The notes under the pieces were generated by a model. That model was not told where the DNA came from. It saw only the letters and a list, made by a program, of their open reading frames with translations, and searched no databases. From Spirochaetales bacterium UBA6872 (GTDB lineage Bacteria > Spirochaetota > Spirochaetia > Sphaerochaetales > Sphaerochaetaceae): a stretch of DNA of 64,000 nucleotides. The translations under genes were made by a program, and so were the position numbers. Shown here piece after piece: positions 35,780-43,908 of this stretch. The stretch is from contig DKCO01000022.1 of NCBI GenBank assembly GCA_002452215.1, positions 1-64,000 of the forward strand. The letters are read 5' to 3'. How positions within the stretch are numbered: the first letter of the stretch is position 1; every line of letters starts with the position of its first letter.

Positions 35780-35950
35780 ATGGCAGGTAATGTTTCAAAG
35801 AACGCTCATCGTGAAGGTGCTAAAGTCCTTATGAGCAGATGGGGTGGTGCAATCAAAATGAAGAGCGTCTTCGAGAATGGTAAGCTTCGCCACATTGCTT
35901 ATTGTGAGAAGTCTGGAAATACAGCTCGCAAGCCAAAGGATTTGATGTAA
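35780..35950 (+). CDS. Small basic protein, unknown
   Basis: 56 aa from ATG 35780 with GGAGGATTATAGAT upstream (strong ribosome site). Sequence is MAGNVSKNAHREGAKVLM followed by a Lys/Arg-rich, Gly-containing rest ending RKPKDLM; net charge clearly positive. No Cys pair of a ribosomal zinc protein, no membrane helix. It is 46 bases behind tRNA-Thr with no terminator between and has its own strong terminator, so it is probably cotranscribed with the tRNA. Small nucleic-acid- or ribosome-associated protein is a guess from charge and position. Confidence 0.7.
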   Translation: MAGNVSKNAHREGAKVLMSRWGGAIKMKSVFENGKLRHIAYCEKSGNTARKPKDLM

Positions 35951-35970
35951 TCCATCCTTAAAAGATCAAG

Positions 35971-35995
35971 AAGCCCGTTTCGACGGGTTTTTTTG
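35971..35995 (+). terminator. Intrinsic terminator after the small basic protein
   Basis: AAGCCCGT (35971-35978), TTCG loop, ACGGGTTT (35983-35990), followed by TTTTTG. Confidence 0.88.
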
Positions 35996-36107
35996 TTGCC
36001 TTGTTAGATTCATTTGTGTCGCTGTTAATATTTCTTTACATCGAAAATCATCGAAAAAACTGTAAATTTTATATCCTTAAAAGATAAAGCTGTGGTATAG
36101 TTTAGAC

Positions 36108-36113
36108 TATAAT
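36108..36113 (+). promoter_or_regulatory. Possible -10 element of the 5'-nucleotidase gene
   Basis: A perfect TATAAT at 36108-36113, 43 bases before the GTG start. No good -35 hexamer is visible at the usual spacing, so this is tentative. Confidence 0.35.
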
Positions 36114-36156
36114 AGTGTTTATTATGATGAATTGTATATCATGAGGAGGAAAACCA

Positions 36157-38715
36157 GTGAAACGTTTTTCAAAGAAAATCTCTACACTCCTGCTGGCAGC
36201 ATTGCTAGTTGTTGGGTTAATTGGTTGTTCAAGTACAGCTAAAGTAGAGACTGCACCCGGAATAATTGTTACAGCTCCTGCTGAAACAAAGGATACAGCT
36301 ACTGTAGAAGCTCCAGCTCCTGCTCCACAGTTCACAGAACCAGAAAAAACTGAAGAAGTAGCTTCTGAGCCTGTGGTAGAACCAGAGGCTGAGGAAAGTG
36401 CTTTGGTTACTAGAGAGATATCGATGTATGGCTACAGTGCAACAATCGAAGCATATGATGGCTATGCATATGTGACATATCCAGAGATTGTTACATCTGG
36501 CGATATCGATCAAGCTGTTGCAGCTTTGAATGCAGCTTATCCTGGTGAACTCAATGGCGTAACTTATGCTATAACAGCACCTGGAAAGATGACAGTCGAG
36601 TATCCAGAAGGAATCCCAGCTAATGTCATTAGCGCATATCTTGATGTTCTGGAATCAGATCTTCTCTACTATGTTTCCAACCTGGATCTAGTTGTCTCAG
36701 CTCCAGAGCCAACAGAAGTTGAAGAGGCTGTTGTCGTCGAGGAGCCTGTAGTTGAAACAGTAGATGTCGTAGAGCCAGAAGCTGAAGATGGCGTTTTGGT
36801 TGCTAGAGAGATATCGATGTATGGCTATAGTGCAACAATCGAAGCATATGATGGCTATGCATATGTAACATACCCAGAGATTGTTACATCTGGCGATATT
36901 GATCAAGCTGTTGCAGCTTTGAATGCAGCTTATCCTGGTCAGCTTGAGGGTGTGGTTTATACAGTAACAGCACCTGGAAAGATGACAGTCGAATATCCAG
37001 AGGGAATCCCAGCTGATGTTATTGATGCTTACCTCGATGCTTTGGAATCAGATCTTGTTTACTATATTTCCAACCTCGACTTAGGTTCAGATGACGCAGA
37101 GCAAGCAGCAATTGTTGAGGAGACTCCAGCTGTTGAAGAGGTAGCTGTTGTCGAAGAGACTCCAGCTGTTGTTGAAGAAGTTGTTTCAGAAGAGCCTGTT
37201 GTTTACCTTGGTGGAATCGAAGAGATTGAGAAAAATGCAAAGGGAGACAAGGAGTTTGATCTCTACGTTGTTCATACAAACGATGTACATGCACGAATTG
37301 TTCCTTCCGATGGTGGAATGGGATACTCAAAGTTCTCTTCGCTTTTGAAGATGGGAAGAAGCTTGACAGATAATATCCTTCTTTTGGATGCTGGTGATGT
37401 TTCTCATGGCACAAACCTTGCTAACGTCTTCCAAGGAGAAACTGTTGGTGTTCTTTTGGAAATGCTAGGATATGATGCTGTTGCTCCAGGAAACCATGAT
37501 TTCAACTACGGCTATCAAGCACTTTTGGAAAAGGCAAAGCTTGCTGAGGAATATTCTAACTTGAGAGTTCTTGCAGCAAATGTAACAGACTCTGAAGGCA
37601 ACCTTGTATTCCAGCCATACCAAGTTTATGACTACAATGGCTATAAGGTTGTTGTAATCGGACTTGCTACACCAGATACAAAGACTAAAGCCCATCCTAA
37701 GTATACAGAGGGTCTTGAGTTTATGAGCGACGAAATTGTTAACAATGCTCAAGCATTCCTGGATTACGCAAATGAGATTGGTGATTTCGTGATTGTACTT
37801 GGCCACATTGGACTTGATGCTGATGGTTCATCAGGTGTTACATCAGATTGGATTGCTTCAAATCTAAATGGAATCGATCTATTTGTTGATGGACACTCTC
37901 ACACAGTTCTTGAGCATGGACTTCAGGTTAATGATACTCTTATCGTATCTACAGGCGAGTATTTGAAGAACTTCGGTGTTGTAGAGATCCATTTCAATGC
38001 TGATGGTGCAAAGATCACAGATGCTAGACTTGTTTCAGCAGAAGAAGTTGAGAATCCTGAAGGAACTATCCTCGATACAGCATTCGGAATCAAGGAAGTA
38101 CCAAACGATCCAGAAGTCGATGCATATGTTGCAAAGATGCAAGCTAAGCTTGATGAGATGTATAACGTTGTAGTTGCAACTATTCCAACAGACTTGGATG
38201 GTGCAAGAGAGAATGTCAGAACAAAGAAGACAAATCTTTCAAGACTTGTTGTAGCAGCTCTTACAAATGAAACAGAAGCTGATTTCACAATCACAAATGG
38301 TGGCGGAATTAGAGCATCATTGAAGAAGGGTGATGTTACACTTGGAGATGTAAACAATGTTCTTCCATTCACAAATACAGTAGCTGTTTGTGAGATAACA
38401 CCAGCAGAAGTATATGCAGCTTTGGAGCATGGATATTCAATGCTTCCTGAAACAAATGGTGGCTATGCTCAGACAGATCTTCAAGTCATTTACTCCAAGA
38501 CAGCTCCTGCAGGATCAAGAATTCTTAGAGTTCTTCTTAATGGCAAGCTCCTTGACAGAAATGACACAACAACTATCTACCATGTTGCTACAAACGACTT
38601 TATGGCAGCTGGTGGTGACGGATATACAATGTTCGGAAAAGTTGTTCAGGTAGGAAGAATGATGAACGAAGTTTTTGCAGATTATCTTGCAGAAGTATAT
38701 CCTCCAGAAAACTAA
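36157..38715 (+). CDS. 5'-nucleotidase/UshA-family lipoprotein with two N-terminal repeats
   Basis: 852 aa from GTG 36157, with GAGGAGG upstream. Lipobox LIGC (Cys24) follows a signal peptide, so it is a surface or periplasmic lipoprotein. Pro/Glu/Val-rich spacers separate two ~90-residue repeats (about 87-175 and 218-305). The metallophosphatase domain begins near 368: HTNDVHARI, DAGDVSHGT, GNHDFNYG, GHIGLD and DGHSHT give the two-metal ligands. The 5'-nucleotidase C-terminal domain (~660-845) has NLSRLVVAAL and TNGGGIRASLKKGDVT. It probably dephosphorylates external nucleotides to obtain nucleosides and phosphate. Family enzymes are ~550 aa; the extra length is the repeat region. Confidence 0.9.
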   Translation: MKRFSKKISTLLLAALLVVGLIGCSSTAKVETAPGIIVTAPAETKDTATVEAPAPAPQFTEPEKTEEVASEPVVEPEAEESALVTREISMYGYSATIEAYDGYAYVTYPEIVTSGDIDQAVAALNAAYPGELNGVTYAITAPGKMTVEYPEGIPANVISAYLDVLESDLLYYVSNLDLVVSAPEPTEVEEAVVVEEPVVETVDVVEPEAEDGVLVAREISMYGYSATIEAYDGYAYVTYPEIVTSGDIDQAVAALNAAYPGQLEGVVYTVTAPGKMTVEYPEGIPADVIDAYLDALESDLVYYISNLDLGSDDAEQAAIVEETPAVEEVAVVEETPAVVEEVVSEEPVVYLGGIEEIEKNAKGDKEFDLYVVHTNDVHARIVPSDGGMGYSKFSSLLKMGRSLTDNILLLDAGDVSHGTNLANVFQGETVGVLLEMLGYDAVAPGNHDFNYGYQALLEKAKLAEEYSNLRVLAANVTDSEGNLVFQPYQVYDYNGYKVVVIGLATPDTKTKAHPKYTEGLEFMSDEIVNNAQAFLDYANEIGDFVIVLGHIGLDADGSSGVTSDWIASNLNGIDLFVDGHSHTVLEHGLQVNDTLIVSTGEYLKNFGVVEIHFNADGAKITDARLVSAEEVENPEGTILDTAFGIKEVPNDPEVDAYVAKMQAKLDEMYNVVVATIPTDLDGARENVRTKKTNLSRLVVAALTNETEADFTITNGGGIRASLKKGDVTLGDVNNVLPFTNTVAVCEITPAEVYAALEHGYSMLPETNGGYAQTDLQVIYSKTAPAGSRILRVLLNGKLLDRNDTTTIYHVATNDFMAAGGDGYTMFGKVVQVGRMMNEVFADYLAEVYPPEN
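36412..37076 (+). repeat. Direct repeat inside the nucleotidase gene
   Basis: Two copies, ~36412-36683 and ~36805-37076, offset 393 bases. The first ~125 bases of each (from GAGATATCGATGTATGGCTA) differ at only a handful of mostly third-codon positions, indicating recent duplication or gene conversion. Confidence 0.88.
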
Positions 38716-38736
38716 AAAGTTTCTTGGTAAAGATTG

Positions 38737-38764
38737 ATGGGTACTCGAAAGGGTACCCATTTTA
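38737..38764 (+). terminator. Intrinsic terminator after the nucleotidase gene
   Basis: ATGGGTAC (38737-38744) pairs with GTACCCAT (38753-38760), followed by TTTAAAT. Confidence 0.75.
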
Positions 38765-38998
38765 AATAACTAGACAGGATTATGTTGAACCGTTACTTTA
38801 AAAGCAGGAATTGGAAATGAGAAAAAATGATTGCATTGGAAAATAGATGCATCGATAGGAAAGTTGATTGCTTTTTCTCGTCATAGAAGATATTAGATAA
38901 ATTATCAAATTTTATCCAAAACCCACTGGACAACATCCTTTGAAAAGTGTATAACATACCATGTGCTTAGGGATTGTATAGATCCAGAGCAAAAGTAT
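38765..38998. other. Gene-free interval before tRNA-Asn
   Basis: No reading frame with a ribosome site, no strong hairpin and no recognisable gene remnant. AT-rich; probably carries the tRNA promoter, which I cannot place with confidence. Confidence 0.5.
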
Positions 38999-39071
<73 letters not shown>

Positions 39072-39079
39072 TTTAAGAT

Positions 39080-39109
39080 AATCCTTTACAATGTAAGGGA
39101 TTTTTTTAT
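39080..39109 (+). terminator. Intrinsic terminator after tRNA-Asn
   Basis: AATCCTTTACA (39080-39090) pairs with TGTAAGGGATT (39092-39102), followed by TTTTTATT. Confidence 0.85.
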
Positions 39110-39370
39110 TTTAGTCATCAAACTTATTTATCAGATGAAAATCATACAAAAAGTATAGAGAATCCTTGAAGTAAGACCAAAAACCTTAAGTTTTCTTCGC
39201 TATAGCAAGACTTCTTTTTGTAGTCATAGGTTTCGTTGCTATTAGATTATAGAAGAATGTGAATCTTGCTACAGGTGTTCCTGTCGTTTTGAGATTGCAC
39301 TCTGGCATTGATCATTTTGCGATGCAGACTCTGTCTATAGCGCGCAGTGCTTAGGCGGAGTTGATTGCAT

Positions 39371-39783
39371 TTACTGCTCAGCACCATGAGCCTCTATATA
39401 TCTTCTGATTGCGGAATCGGAAACTTCTGAAGCCAAAGATACAAAATATGAACGCGACCAGAAGTATGGCTTCCAGTAATACGGTTTCAAATACTCAGAA
39501 AATTCCTTTCTTATCGGTCTTGCTGTAACCGTCTTGTAGTTGTTTATGAAGACAGCAGGACATACTTGAGGCGGTGCCGAGAAATAGAGGTGGATGTGAT
39601 CCTTGCCTGTTTCGACTGAAAGCAGCTCGACATTCCATTTCCCCAAAGCTCATCTGTGATCTCAAGCAGTCTTTTTCTTATATCATCAACCAGGACAGGA
39701 TGCCTGTATTTAGTAACTGCAACCAAATGATATCTCAGGTCATACACTGCATGTCTATTTCTTTTGTATATGGATTCTTCCAT
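39371..39783 (-). pseudogene. tnpA: tnpA, Y1 HUH transposase of the IS200/IS605 element, frameshifted
   Basis: Read in two frames. From ATG 39783, ESIYKRNRHAVYDLRYHLVAVTKYRHPVL... ITDELWGN is the TnpA N-terminus; after GGGAAAT (39643-39637, minus strand) the frame must move by -1 to continue WNVELLSVETGKDHIHLYFSAPP, with the HUH metal motif (DHIHL), and the catalytic Tyr near the end (IRRYIEAHG). Together they give a normal ~137-aa TnpA. Either one A has been lost (inactivating) or the heptamer GGGAAAT allows programmed -1 frameshifting. TnpA would excise and insert the element as single-stranded DNA. Confidence 0.8.
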
Positions 39784-39832
39784 ACAGGCATCATGCCTTT
39801 GCATCTGAATGCAAATCAAGTATAATTCAAGC

Positions 39833-41146
39833 ATGAAGAACGTTGTCTCCTATGCAGCTAGGATAAAGGATGAATTTGTATGCTTCCTGCCGACCATCCG
39901 TATATACCAGGATGCAGTGGACTTCCTTATAAATGTCTGCAATGAGAACTATGCCCTTATGGAAGATCTTCCATCCCAGAAGGCCATGACTGCCATAGAG
40001 AGGCTTGTTCATTCCACTTCGGCAAGAAAGGCTGTCTATCCATCCTTCGACAAGATATTTCATAAGATGCCATCTTACTTGAGACGACAGGCTATCAATG
40101 CTGCAGTCGGTCATGCGAGGACATATAGGAAGAACCTTGAGCTATGGGAATCCAATGGCTGTAAAGGAAAGAAGCCTAGACTTGGCAGATGCGGCAACAG
40201 GATGCCCGCCTTCTACCAGGGCAACATGTTCGCTCTATGCGAAGATGGCTCATATCAGGCAAGGCTGAAGATCTTCATCAGGAACGACTGGATATGGCGG
40301 ACATTCACACTCAACAAGTCCGATATGGACCGCATTGCAGTCAAGATGGGATTCTCTTTCGATAAGGCATCCTCACCAGTATTGAAGAAGAGAGGCAGAA
40401 GATTCTCTCTTGCATTTGCATTTGAAACAGAAGGCAGACTGCCTGAAGCGACAGAGAGGATATGCAGCGTCGACATCGGGATAAACCATCCTGCTGTATG
40501 CTCGGTAATGGATAGAACCGGTACTGTCGCCGGAAGAACGTTTATAAGGTTCCCGGTAGAAGAAGACCGTTTCGCCAAGGTGCTGGCATATACAAGGAAG
40601 GCATATTCCAATGGTTCAAGAGGCTGCCATAAGCTCTGGCGATGGGCAGAGAACTACAATGGGTGTCTTGCAATAAAGACAGCCACTGCGATTGTGGAGT
40701 TTGCTGTAAAGAACAATGTGGATGCAATAGTCATGGAGAACCTTTCAGGCATGGGAGGAAGAATCCATGGAAGCAAGAAACAGCGTCTTGCATTATGGAG
40801 AAGGAGAGAGATAGCAAGACGAGTCGAGGAGATGGCACACAGGAGAGGCATAAGATTCTCCACAGTATGCGCCTACAGCACATCGCAGCTTGCATATGAT
40901 GGATCTGGGAAGGTTGCAAGAGACAAGGACAACCATTCGCTCTGCACGTTCAAGACAGGCAAGAGATACAATGCAGATTTGAATGCAAGCTATAACATAG
41001 GGGCAAGATATTTCATACGAGAGATATTGAAAACGCTTTCCGGAAGGAAAGTGTCCGAGGTTCATGCAAAAGTTCCTGAGCTTTCGGTACGGACCCGCTG
41101 CACCTTAGCCACCTTATATAGTCTTACTGCGGCACTTGCGGCCTAG
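39833..41146 (+). CDS. tnpB: TnpB, RuvC-like RNA-guided nuclease of the IS605 element
   Basis: 437 aa from ATG 39833. A -10-like TATAAT ends 6 bases before the ATG, so the start is probably leaderless. The RuvC catalytic acids are in place: DIGINHPAV (~residue 214), VMENLSG (~300) and YNADLNASYNIGA (~381). The C-terminal zinc-ribbon is not intact: the first Cys pair normally seen after AYTSQxCS is replaced by CAYSTSQLAYDGSG, leaving one later Cys (HSLCTFKTG). It resembles the shorter-arm TnpB relatives. Normal role: RNA-guided cleavage of the empty donor site to keep the element. Confidence 0.88.
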   Translation: MKNVVSYAARIKDEFVCFLPTIRIYQDAVDFLINVCNENYALMEDLPSQKAMTAIERLVHSTSARKAVYPSFDKIFHKMPSYLRRQAINAAVGHARTYRKNLELWESNGCKGKKPRLGRCGNRMPAFYQGNMFALCEDGSYQARLKIFIRNDWIWRTFTLNKSDMDRIAVKMGFSFDKASSPVLKKRGRRFSLAFAFETEGRLPEATERICSVDIGINHPAVCSVMDRTGTVAGRTFIRFPVEEDRFAKVLAYTRKAYSNGSRGCHKLWRWAENYNGCLAIKTATAIVEFAVKNNVDAIVMENLSGMGGRIHGSKKQRLALWRRREIARRVEEMAHRRGIRFSTVCAYSTSQLAYDGSGKVARDKDNHSLCTFKTGKRYNADLNASYNIGARYFIREILKTLSGRKVSEVHAKVPELSVRTRCTLATLYSLTAALAA

Positions 41147-41250
41147 TGCCATATTTGCTGAGGCTAGACCTTACGGTGGAAAGGCAGTCCCTGCTTTCTA
41201 AAGAAGCAAGAGCCAGATGTAACTACAGAAGGCTCCTAGGGGGAAACTCC
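41080..41250 (+). ncRNA. Candidate omega RNA (reRNA) at the 3' end of tnpB
   Basis: Overlaps the last tnpB codons and the element's right end. Hairpins visible: GGCAC/GTGCC (around 41132-41154), GAAAGGCAG/CTGCTTTC (around 41178-41200, one bulge) and GAGCC/GGCTC (around 41209-41235). The bases just past the end (~41251 on) would be the guide. Assigned by position and structure, not by homology. Confidence 0.5.
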
Positions 41251-41251
41251 A

Positions 41252-41437
41252 GCCATAATCTCTGATTCAGCTGGTGAGGTTCATGAGATCGATGCTTCAT
41301 TGGATGCATATACAAAAGAGAATTTTACCGATTTACTGATTAAGTGGCTTCCTTCTTCAACTATAGTTGTTGTAAGCCACAACAAACAATATGAGGCTTT
41401 CTTTAATAAAGTAATCAATTTAGATGAAATTAAGTAA
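41252..41437 (+). pseudogene. C-terminal stub of an ABC ATPase
   Basis: An open frame from just inside the IS end reads AIISDSAGEVHEIDASLDAY and on to VVVSHNKQYEAFFNKVINLD before TAA at 41435-41437. ASLD (D-loop), VVVSH (switch His) and the final strand fit the last third of an ABC ATPase, about 61 residues. No start codon with a ribosome site and no upstream part; the sequence on the other side of the element is tRNA-Asn, so a simple insertion into this gene does not explain it. Confidence 0.65.
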
Positions 41438-41504
41438 AGTGAACTGAGTAGAGCAAACACAAAGGTTATTGGAATATGTGATAAACCTTTATCTGTTAAG
41501 AAAT

Positions 41505-41533
41505 CCCTTAGTGAATCTGTTGTTCACCAAGGG
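41505..41533 (-). terminator. Intrinsic terminator of glutamine synthetase III
   Basis: CCCTTAGTGAA (41505-41515) pairs with TTCACCAAGGG (41523-41533), one wobble; on the minus strand it is followed by ATTTCTT. Confidence 0.7.
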
Positions 41534-41562
41534 AGAGAGGAGAATAAAAGCTCTATAGCTTA

Positions 41563-43650
41563 TTAGACATAGAAAAGCATCTCGCCATATGTTGGATAAG
41601 GCCAATCTGTCTGATCGACAATCAACTCGAGCTTGTCTGCATACTTTCTTACTTCTTCCATGGCTGGGATTATCTCATTTCTGGAATAGTGTGCAAGAGC
41701 CGAACCTGAATACTCAATGCTGCTGTCTACGTTGTCTGTCAAATCTTTTAGTGCTTTGTACAAATCATCTGTCAATCCAGATACTTCTTCTAGTCTTGAA
41801 CTCTCAGCTTTCAAAGAAAGTGAAGGCAATGCCTCTTTTTTCTCTTTGATTGTCCTTGCAAGTTTGGAAGAGAAAGACTCCACAGCTGGCAAAATCTGTC
41901 GGTTGATCATATCGATCATTGTTAGAGCTTCGATATGAATCGTCTTTGAGTATTCTTCGTTCAAGATCTCATATCTGGAATTTACTTCAGCTGGGCTGTA
42001 GATTCCAAATTTGGAGAAAAGATCAATATTCTTCTTGTCAATGAATCTGTCATAAGCATCTGGAGCTGAAGCAAGATTCAAGAGGCCTCTCTTTTTTGCT
42101 TCATCAATCCATTCCGGTGAATAGTTGTTCCCATTAAAGACAATATTTCTATGCTCGATATAAGTTCTTTTTACAATCTCAGAAACAGCCTTCTCAAAAT
42201 CTTTTGCATCGCATAGCTCTTGATAGAATTCATTAAGTTCCTTTGCAACAATAGTATTGAGAACAATATTCGGTCCAGCGACAGAGAAGGATGAGCCAAG
42301 CATTCTGAACTCGAACTTGTTTCCAGTGAAAGCAAATGGGCTTGTTCTGTTTCTGTCTGTTGTGTCTTTTGGAATAGCAGGAAGGACATGTACGCCCAAT
42401 TCCATCTTCTGCTTTGACTTTCCATTGATTGGTTTTCCATCTGCGATTGAATCAAGGATTCCTGTCAGTTCATCTCCAAGGAATATTGAAACAATAGCAG
42501 GAGGTGCTTCATTGGCTCCTAGTCTATGATCGTTTCCAGCTGATGCAACAGATATTCTCATCAAGTCCTGGTATTCATCGATTGCTTTGATTATAGCAAC
42601 AAGGAAAAGCAAGAACTGTGCGTTATCCTTTGGATTGTCTCCTGGCTCAAGAAGGTTTACTCCTGTGTCTGTCGATATCGACCAGTTGTTGTGCTTTCCA
42701 GAACCATTTACACCTGCAAATGGTTTTTCATGCAAAAGACAAGCAAAGCCATGTCGTTCTGCAACCTTTTTCATTAGTTCCATAGTAAGCTGGTTGTGGT
42801 CTACAGCAACATTGGTTGTTGCATACACTGGCGCAAGCTCGTGCTGGCAAGGAGCAACCTCGTTATGGCTTGTCTTAGCGTTGATTCCAAGTTTCCAGAG
42901 CTCTTTGTCAAGATCATGCATATATTCGCTTACTCTAGTTCTAAGAGCACCAAAGTAATGGTCTTCCATCTCTTGGCCCTTAGGACTCCTTGCTCCTAGA
43001 AGTGTTCTTCCTGTATAGATCAAGTCCTTCCTTTTTGCATAGTCTTTCTTGTCGATAAGGAAGTATTCTTGCTCTGGACCAACTGTTGTTATAACTCTTT
43101 TCACATCTTCCTTGCCAAAGAGCTTCAGGATCTTCACAGCTTCATTGGACAGTGATTCCATGCTTCTCAAAAGAGGTGTCTTCTTGTCCAATACTTCTCC
43201 TGAGTAGGAGCAAAATGCTGTTGGAATACATAGAGTTTCGTCCTTTATAAATGCATAGCTTGTAGGGTCCCATGCTGTATAGCCACGTGCTTCAAAAGTA
43301 GCTCTTAGTCCTCCTGATGGAAATGATGAGGCATCTGGTTCGCCTTTTATGAGTTCTTTTCCTGAAAACTCCAACAATACCTTGCCGCCTTCAATTGGAG
43401 TGATGAATGCTTCATGCTTTTCTGCTGTTATACCTGTCATTGGCTGAAACCAGTGAGTGTAATGAGTACATCCCTTCTCGACAGCCCAGTTCTTCATTGC
43501 ATTCGCTACTGAGTTTGCAACTGTAAGATCCAAGTCTTTTCCCTCGTGGACTGTCTGTTTCAATTTATTGTAGATATCCTTTGGGAGTCTCTCTTTCATG
43601 GTCTCATCATTGAATACCAATGAGCCGAAATAATCCGCAACTGTTTCCAT
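41563..43650 (-). CDS. glnN: Glutamine synthetase type III
   Basis: 695 aa from ATG 43650, with GGAGGAAAAT just before; the frame opens 11 codons earlier with no ribosome site. The ~700-aa length and METVADYFGSLVFND.., HYTHWFQPMTG, KLAPxx-like KHDAFITP region and the catalytic NNWSISTDTGVNLLEPGD mark GSIII, unlike the ~440-aa GSI encoded at 47359. It joins ammonia to glutamate using ATP. Its short leader holds a terminator overlapping an AAAGGT hexaloop hairpin, so expression is probably under the ANTAR protein encoded at 48624. Divergent from the glt operon. Confidence 0.95.
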   Translation of the reverse strand: METVADYFGSLVFNDETMKERLPKDIYNKLKQTVHEGKDLDLTVANSVANAMKNWAVEKGCTHYTHWFQPMTGITAEKHEAFITPIEGGKVLLEFSGKELIKGEPDASSFPSGGLRATFEARGYTAWDPTSYAFIKDETLCIPTAFCSYSGEVLDKKTPLLRSMESLSNEAVKILKLFGKEDVKRVITTVGPEQEYFLIDKKDYAKRKDLIYTGRTLLGARSPKGQEMEDHYFGALRTRVSEYMHDLDKELWKLGINAKTSHNEVAPCQHELAPVYATTNVAVDHNQLTMELMKKVAERHGFACLLHEKPFAGVNGSGKHNNWSISTDTGVNLLEPGDNPKDNAQFLLFLVAIIKAIDEYQDLMRISVASAGNDHRLGANEAPPAIVSIFLGDELTGILDSIADGKPINGKSKQKMELGVHVLPAIPKDTTDRNRTSPFAFTGNKFEFRMLGSSFSVAGPNIVLNTIVAKELNEFYQELCDAKDFEKAVSEIVKRTYIEHRNIVFNGNNYSPEWIDEAKKRGLLNLASAPDAYDRFIDKKNIDLFSKFGIYSPAEVNSRYEILNEEYSKTIHIEALTMIDMINRQILPAVESFSSKLARTIKEKKEALPSLSLKAESSRLEEVSGLTDDLYKALKDLTDNVDSSIEYSGSALAHYSRNEIIPAMEEVRKYADKLELIVDQTDWPYPTYGEMLFYV

Positions 43651-43668
43651 ATTTTCCTCCAAGTAAAG

Positions 43669-43711
43669 AAAAAAAGGTGTCATAGCACACTGTACTACAA
43701 CACCTTTGTTG
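43669..43711 (-). promoter_or_regulatory. glnN leader: ANTAR-type hexaloop hairpin overlapping an intrinsic terminator
   Basis: Minus strand. CAAC (43711-43708), loop AAAGGT (43707-43702), GTTG (43701-43698) is a hexaloop with A at position 1 and G at position 4. The loop and 3' arm are also the 5' arm of a 13-bp terminator: AAAGGTGTTGTAG (43707-43695) with CTATGACACCTTT, then T's to 43669, only ~10 bases before the ribosome site. The two structures exclude each other, as in ANTAR antitermination. Confidence 0.72.
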
Positions 43712-43719
43712 ATGTCATT

Positions 43720-43749
43720 GTTCTATCAAAAAAAAGGCAATTCAGTCAA
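43720..43749 (-). promoter_or_regulatory. Possible promoter of glnN
   Basis: Minus strand TTGACT (43749-43744), 18 bases, TAGAAC (43725-43720). Good -35, weak -10. It would start the transcript at the base of the hexaloop hairpin. Confidence 0.4.
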
Positions 43750-43872
43750 TGTGCTAGCCTTAAATTTTTAGATATTTTCTGTAACTCTATATGTGAAAAA
43801 TAATTAACTTGAAAAAATCTTTGTATTTGGATTGGACGAAGTATATTTTTTTGCATTTACGGGTTTGCTGTG

Positions 43873-43901
43873 GTGACAAAAAATCTCTTTTCAATTATAT
43901 T
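43873..43901 (+). promoter_or_regulatory. Probable promoter of the glt-glnA-pyrG operon
   Basis: GTGACA (43873-43878), 17 bases, TATATT (43896-43901); each is one base off consensus. The transcript would begin near 43908, directly at the first leader hairpin. Confidence 0.6.
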
Positions 43902-43908
43902 TCATTGC

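Larger units (their letters stand above)
39150..41250. mobile_element. IS200/IS605-type element with divergent tnpA and tnpB
   Basis: Contains a minus-strand Y1 (HUH) transposase reading frame, broken by a frameshift, and a plus-strand tnpB, back to back with ~50 bases between starts, as in IS605. A structured region follows tnpB as in the right end/omega RNA of such elements. The 5' limit is uncertain (between the tRNA-Asn terminator at ~39109 and the tnpA stop at 39371); the 3' limit is placed just before ABC-like coding sequence at ~41252. IS605-type elements have no inverted repeats or target duplications, so ends cannot be fixed by eye. Confidence 0.75.
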
